From positions 1,736,001-1,800,000 of the forward strand of contig NZ_CP018725.1 in the NCBI RefSeq assembly GCF_001908725.1: a stretch of 64,000 nt of DNA. Reading direction: 5' to 3'. Below, one piece after another: positions 60,531 through 64,000 of this stretch. The DNA is from Xanthomonas vesicatoria ATCC 35937. GTDB taxonomy: Bacteria > Pseudomonadota > Gammaproteobacteria > Xanthomonadales > Xanthomonadaceae. The notes under the pieces are model-generated. The model was not told the DNA's origin and did no database searches. It saw only the letters and a program-made list of their open reading frames with translations. Made by a program: the position numbers and the translations under genes. How positions within the stretch are numbered: position 1 is the first letter of the stretch; the number at the start of each line of letters is the position of its first letter.

Positions 60531-61688
60531 GTGCCCGACCTGATCCCGCCCCCGCTTTCGCTCTACGTGCACCTGCCCTGGTGCGTCCGCAAATGCCCGT
60601 ATTGCGATTTCAACTCGCATGCGGTCAAGGGCGTGTTGCCGTTCGAGGAGTATGTGGATGCATTGATCCGCGACCTGGATGCGGATCTGCCGCTGGTGTG
60701 GGGGCGCGTGGTGCATTCGGTGTTCTTCGGCGGCGGCACGCCCAGCCTGTTCCCGGCCGAGGCGATCGACCGCCTTTTGCAGGCCGCCGCCGCGCGCCTG
60801 CGCTTTGCGCCCAACCTTGAAATCACCCTGGAGACCAACCCGGGCACGGCCGAACATGGCCGCTTCGAGCACTACCGTGCGGCCGGCGTAAACCGGCTGA
60901 GCTTCGGGGTGCAGACCTTCGACGATGTGGCGTTGCAGCGGCTGGGCCGCATCCATGACAGCGCGGACGCCGAGCGCGCGATCAAGCTGGCGCAGGATGC
61001 CGGCTACGACAACGTCAATATCGACCTGATGTACGCGCTGCCCGAGCAGACGCTGCTGCAGGCCGAGCACGATCTTGAGCGTGCCTTCGCGCTGCAGCCC
61101 ACCCACATGTCGCATTACCAGCTGACGCTGGAGCCGAATACGGTGTTCTTCGCGCGGCCGCCCAAGGGCATTCCCGACGACGATGCGGCCTGGGATATCC
61201 AGGAACATTGCCAGGCGCTGCTGGCCGAGGCCGGCTATGCGCAGTACGAAGTCAGCGCCTACGCCAAACCGGGGCGGCAGTGCGCGCACAACCTCAACTA
61301 CTGGCGCTTTGGCGATTACCTGGGCATCGGCGCCGGCGCGCACGGCAAGATCAGTTCCGGTGCGCAGCAGCACGTGCTGCGTCGCTGGAAGCACAAGCAT
61401 CCGCAGACCTATCTGGCCAGTGCCGGCAGCGCCGCGTCCATCGGCGGCGATGAAATCGTGCCACTCGAGCGCTTGCCGTTCGAATACATGCTCAATCTGC
61501 TGCGGTTGCACGAAGGCTTTCGCCTCAGCGATTTCGAGGCATCGACCGGCCTGGCTGCCAGCGCCATCGCGGCGCCGGTGGCGCGTGCGGTGGCACAGGG
61601 TTGGCTGATCGAGCAGCACGGACGCGTGGTGCCCACCGAGCTGGGCCGCCGCTTCACCAATGATGTGGTCGAACTGTTCCTGAGCTGA
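60531..61688 (+). CDS. hemW: Radical SAM heme chaperone HemW
   Basis: A 385-residue HemN-like radical SAM protein. The cluster motif is CVRKCPYCDFNSHA (three Cys), then FFGGGTPSLF and ETNPGT in the radical SAM barrel, GVNRLSFGVQTFDD, and the C-terminal HemN region (YEVSAYAKPGRQCAHNLNYW). The C(N)PxCDF spacing with Phe is that of the HemW branch, which binds heme and inserts it into respiratory proteins, rather than of coproporphyrinogen dehydrogenase. GTG start at 60531, 16 bases after rdgB. Confidence 0.93.
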   Translation: MPDLIPPPLSLYVHLPWCVRKCPYCDFNSHAVKGVLPFEEYVDALIRDLDADLPLVWGRVVHSVFFGGGTPSLFPAEAIDRLLQAAAARLRFAPNLEITLETNPGTAEHGRFEHYRAAGVNRLSFGVQTFDDVALQRLGRIHDSADAERAIKLAQDAGYDNVNIDLMYALPEQTLLQAEHDLERAFALQPTHMSHYQLTLEPNTVFFARPPKGIPDDDAAWDIQEHCQALLAEAGYAQYEVSAYAKPGRQCAHNLNYWRFGDYLGIGAGAHGKISSGAQQHVLRRWKHKHPQTYLASAGSAASIGGDEIVPLERLPFEYMLNLLRLHEGFRLSDFEASTGLAASAIAAPVARAVAQGWLIEQHGRVVPTELGRRFTNDVVELFLS

Positions 61689-61884
61689 CAGCGCGCGTCG
61701 CCCCGCAAAGGTTGCCGGTAACACGCTGACGCGACGGCCGGCTACGTTGGAGCCAGCGGCGCACGCACCTGCCGACGCACGCGTGCAGACATCAGCGCAT
61801 CCCTCGTCAGGCGCCTACAGGGTCGCTGGGCGGTGGAAAAACATGCTACATAGCTCACGCTTTGCATCGAGCCCACCCTCCCGG

Positions 61885-64000
61885 ATGTCCACGCCCGTTT
61901 CCTCCCTGCAGCCCACACTCAGCGGCCCGATCGCCGAGGCACCCGTGTCCGCGCGTGGGCGGCGCCTGCTCGGCATGCTGCATGCGCACTGCGTGCAGGC
62001 GCTCAATGGCCCGCTGCGGCTGACCATCGTCGAGCTGGAGCGTGCGCTACTGCATCAGGCCGAACATGCGCGCAATAGCCAGATCCAGGCCGACACCTAT
62101 GCGCAGATGCGCGGGCTGCGCGATCACATCGACCGGTTTCCGCAGCTGTTCCTGCAGCACCTGGCGCAGGATCTGGCAACACTGCGCGATCGCCCCAGCC
62201 TGGCACCGCCCGCCGAGACAGCCGCCCAGCCGCAGATGCTGACCCTGGTGGAAGACACCGATATCGACCGCGATATCGTGCTCAGTGACATCGCCCGGCG
62301 CGAAACCTCGCGCCGTGCCGATGCGCTGCAATTGCTGGCGCAGCGGCTGGCGGTGATCGGCGCGGTGCCGGAGTTCGAGCTGGATGCGTTGCCACTTGGC
62401 CCTTACGCGCTTTGCCGGATCGTGCGCGAGTGCGGCCAGACCCTGGGCCTCAACCTGGATGGGCAGCTGGCGCTGTACAAGGTGTTCGAGCACCAGGTGA
62501 TGGACCGCCTGGGCGACGTGTACGAGCGCGCCAACGGCTCGCTCGCGCAGGAAGGCATCCTGCCCGGCCTGATCTACCACCCGTATCTGGTCAGACCCAC
62601 ACAGGTGCAGACACGTCGCACCCTGCCGGGCAGCGCGATTGCGTCCAATCAGTCTGCACTTTCGGGAACACCCGGCGCTGCGCAACGCAGCGCCCGCCCG
62701 GCCACTGCATGGGCCGGCCAATCCGCGCCAACCGCATGGCAGAGCGCGCTGCTCGCTCCGCGCGGCACTTCTGCGGTTGCGCCCACCGCATCGGCAGCCG
62801 CGCAATCGGCCCCGCCCGCACTGGACGAGGTGGCGCACGCGCTAGGCGGCTTGATGTCCTCGGCCCGGCAGTCGCAAGCGGTGGGCGGCCCTGCTCCACA
62901 TCAGGGCGGCACGCCGGGCAGCCTGGCGCAGGCCGCCGCGGCACAGGCACAGGCGCACGCGCAACCCGCTGGCCCGGCGCCGGCCAGCGTACCCAGGGCA
63001 ATGCTTGGCGAGGCGCTGGCGAGCCTGCAAGGCGCGCTGAGCGCGCTGAGCGCGCAGGCGGCTGCCACGCCGCAGGCCGCCGGCATCGATGCAGTGCAGC
63101 GCCAGGTGCTGGAGCTGTTGCGCGCCGAGCACGGTGCACAGGCCGCGCTGTCGCCGCAGGATAACGACACCTTCGATCTGCTCGGCCTGCTCTACGCGCA
63201 GATGCAGCGCGAGGTGCGCGAGCACACGCCTGCGCAGGCCCTGCTCGCCAAGCTGCAGGTGCCGGTGATTCGCGCCGCATTGGCCGACACGCATTTTTTC
63301 GTGCGCGACCAGCACCCGGTGCGCGAGTTGCTCAATACCGTGGCCGAGTCCGGCGCGGTGTGGCTGGGTGACGACGATGTCGACCCGCAGCTGTTGCACA
63401 AGCTGGGCAGCGCGGTCGACACCATCGTCCACGACTACCAGGGCGACGAGGCGGTGTTCGCCGCCGCCAACGACGACATCCAGGCGCATCTGCGCAACCT
63501 GGCGCGCAAGGCCGAGGTGGCCGAACGCCGGCACGTGGATGCCGCACGCGGCAAGGAACGCCTGGAATCGGCCAAGCAGCAGGCCCAAGCGCGCATCGAA
63601 AAACTCTGTGAAGACAGCGCGCCGCCGCGCTTCGTGCAATCGCTACTGCGCCAGGCGTGGTCGGATGTGCTCACGCTCACCTTGCTGCGGCAAGGCGAAC
63701 AATCGCCCGAATGGGACGAGCGCCAGGCGCTGACCGCGCGCATTGCCGAGGTCACCTGCCGCAGCAAGGGCCTGCCGACCGATATCGCGCTGGGCACCGA
63801 TGTCGAAACCGCATTGCTGCAGGTCGGCTATCACCACGATGAAGCGGCCGCGATCGCGCGGCGTCTGTCCACGCCCGGTGGCGACGATGAACTCACCTCG
63901 CGCACCGAGCTCACTGCCAAACTCAAGGCGCGCGCCCGGCTGGGCGACCAGGGCGACGCCGCCACGCGCAAGCCGGCCACCACGCCGCGCACACCGGACG
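61885..64000 (+). CDS. DUF1631 family protein, 5' part (continues beyond window)
   Basis: More than 700 codons are open to the right edge without a stop. The N-terminal half begins MSTPVSSLQPTLSGPIAEAP and GRRLLGMLHAHCVQALNGPL, the N-terminal region of DUF1631 proteins; about residues 240-390 are an Ala/Gln/Ser/Pro-rich low-complexity stretch, then a helical region resumes (FDLLGLLYAQMQREVREHTP, HFFVRDQHPVRELLNTVAES, the latter recognisable). These large proteins are of unknown function and typical of Xanthomonadales and relatives. An in-frame ATG at 61843, with GGTGG upstream, could be the true start. Confidence 0.8.
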   Translation, partial: MSTPVSSLQPTLSGPIAEAPVSARGRRLLGMLHAHCVQALNGPLRLTIVELERALLHQAEHARNSQIQADTYAQMRGLRDHIDRFPQLFLQHLAQDLATLRDRPSLAPPAETAAQPQMLTLVEDTDIDRDIVLSDIARRETSRRADALQLLAQRLAVIGAVPEFELDALPLGPYALCRIVRECGQTLGLNLDGQLALYKVFEHQVMDRLGDVYERANGSLAQEGILPGLIYHPYLVRPTQVQTRRTLPGSAIASNQSALSGTPGAAQRSARPATAWAGQSAPTAWQSALLAPRGTSAVAPTASAAAQSAPPALDEVAHALGGLMSSARQSQAVGGPAPHQGGTPGSLAQAAAAQAQAHAQPAGPAPASVPRAMLGEALASLQGALSALSAQAAATPQAAGIDAVQRQVLELLRAEHGAQAALSPQDNDTFDLLGLLYAQMQREVREHTPAQALLAKLQVPVIRAALADTHFFVRDQHPVRELLNTVAESGAVWLGDDDVDPQLLHKLGSAVDTIVHDYQGDEAVFAAANDDIQAHLRNLARKAEVAERRHVDAARGKERLESAKQQAQARIEKLCEDSAPPRFVQSLLRQAWSDVLTLTLLRQGEQSPEWDERQALTARIAEVTCRSKGLPTDIALGTDVETALLQVGYHHDEAAAIARRLSTPGGDDELTSRTELTAKLKARARLGDQGDAATRKPATTPRTPD

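Overview
The window is GC-rich chromosomal DNA from a gammaproteobacterium of the Xanthomonas type. Evidence for this is the very high third-position GC, the pilMNOPQ operon divergent from a ponA/mrcA-type PBP1A, a GTG-started gltA, a type B ribosomal protein L31, a gmk/rpoZ and spoT/ridA/recG gene content, many TonB-dependent receptors and intergenic repeats of a kind I recognise from Xanthomonas. I did no database search; family names come from motifs and recall. No tRNA, rRNA, CRISPR array, prophage or transposase gene is visible.

Region by region. 0-10.8 kb: the end of a TonB-dependent receptor, a cell-wall pair (L,D-transpeptidase plus M23 peptidase), a divergent SDR/LysR pair, a Fur-box-preceded siderophore receptor, transketolase and a dicarboxylate/amino acid symporter. 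10.8-11.8 kb: a gene-free stretch with two palindromic repeat elements in opposite orientation. 11.8-18.9 kb: a complete Bat-type operon (moxR, DUF58, DUF4381, batA, batB/C fusion, batD) whose genes mostly overlap by ATGA. 19.3-24.3 kb: pilMNOPQ, the type IV pilus alignment complex and secretin; the 3' half of pilQ is much poorer in GC than the rest. 24.4-31.1 kb: PBP1A, an unrecognised conserved-looking protein, citrate synthase, L31 and a nucleoside hydrolase.

31.2-61.7 kb is a housekeeping backbone (recG, ridA, spoT, rpoZ, gmk, yicC, rph, a VOC protein, rdgB, hemW) into which two catabolic blocks are set. Block 1 (34.1-43.6 kb) is a whole aldarate pathway: an OprD-type porin and a GudP-type transporter bring in glucarate/galactarate, GudD and GarD dehydrate them to 5-keto-4-deoxyglucarate, KdgD makes alpha-ketoglutarate semialdehyde and a dehydrogenase makes alpha-ketoglutarate, under a divergent LysR regulator. 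Block 2 (46.2-56.2 kb) looks like a polyol uptake and oxidation system: HAD phosphatase, SorC/DeoR-type sugar-binding regulator, lipoprotein binding protein, OprB porin, two permeases, an ATPase, an SDR polyol dehydrogenase and an FGGY pentulose kinase. The kinase gene is broken by a one-base frameshift at a CCC run (about 54825). The window ends inside a DUF1631 gene.

The least expected observations are small repeats placed directly at stop codons: a 137-140 bp element with imperfect terminal inverted repeats immediately after the stop codons of the M23 peptidase gene and spoT, and a GGGATTCGGGA-type repeat beginning within a few bases of the stop codons of the symporter, PBP1A, recG and yicC.
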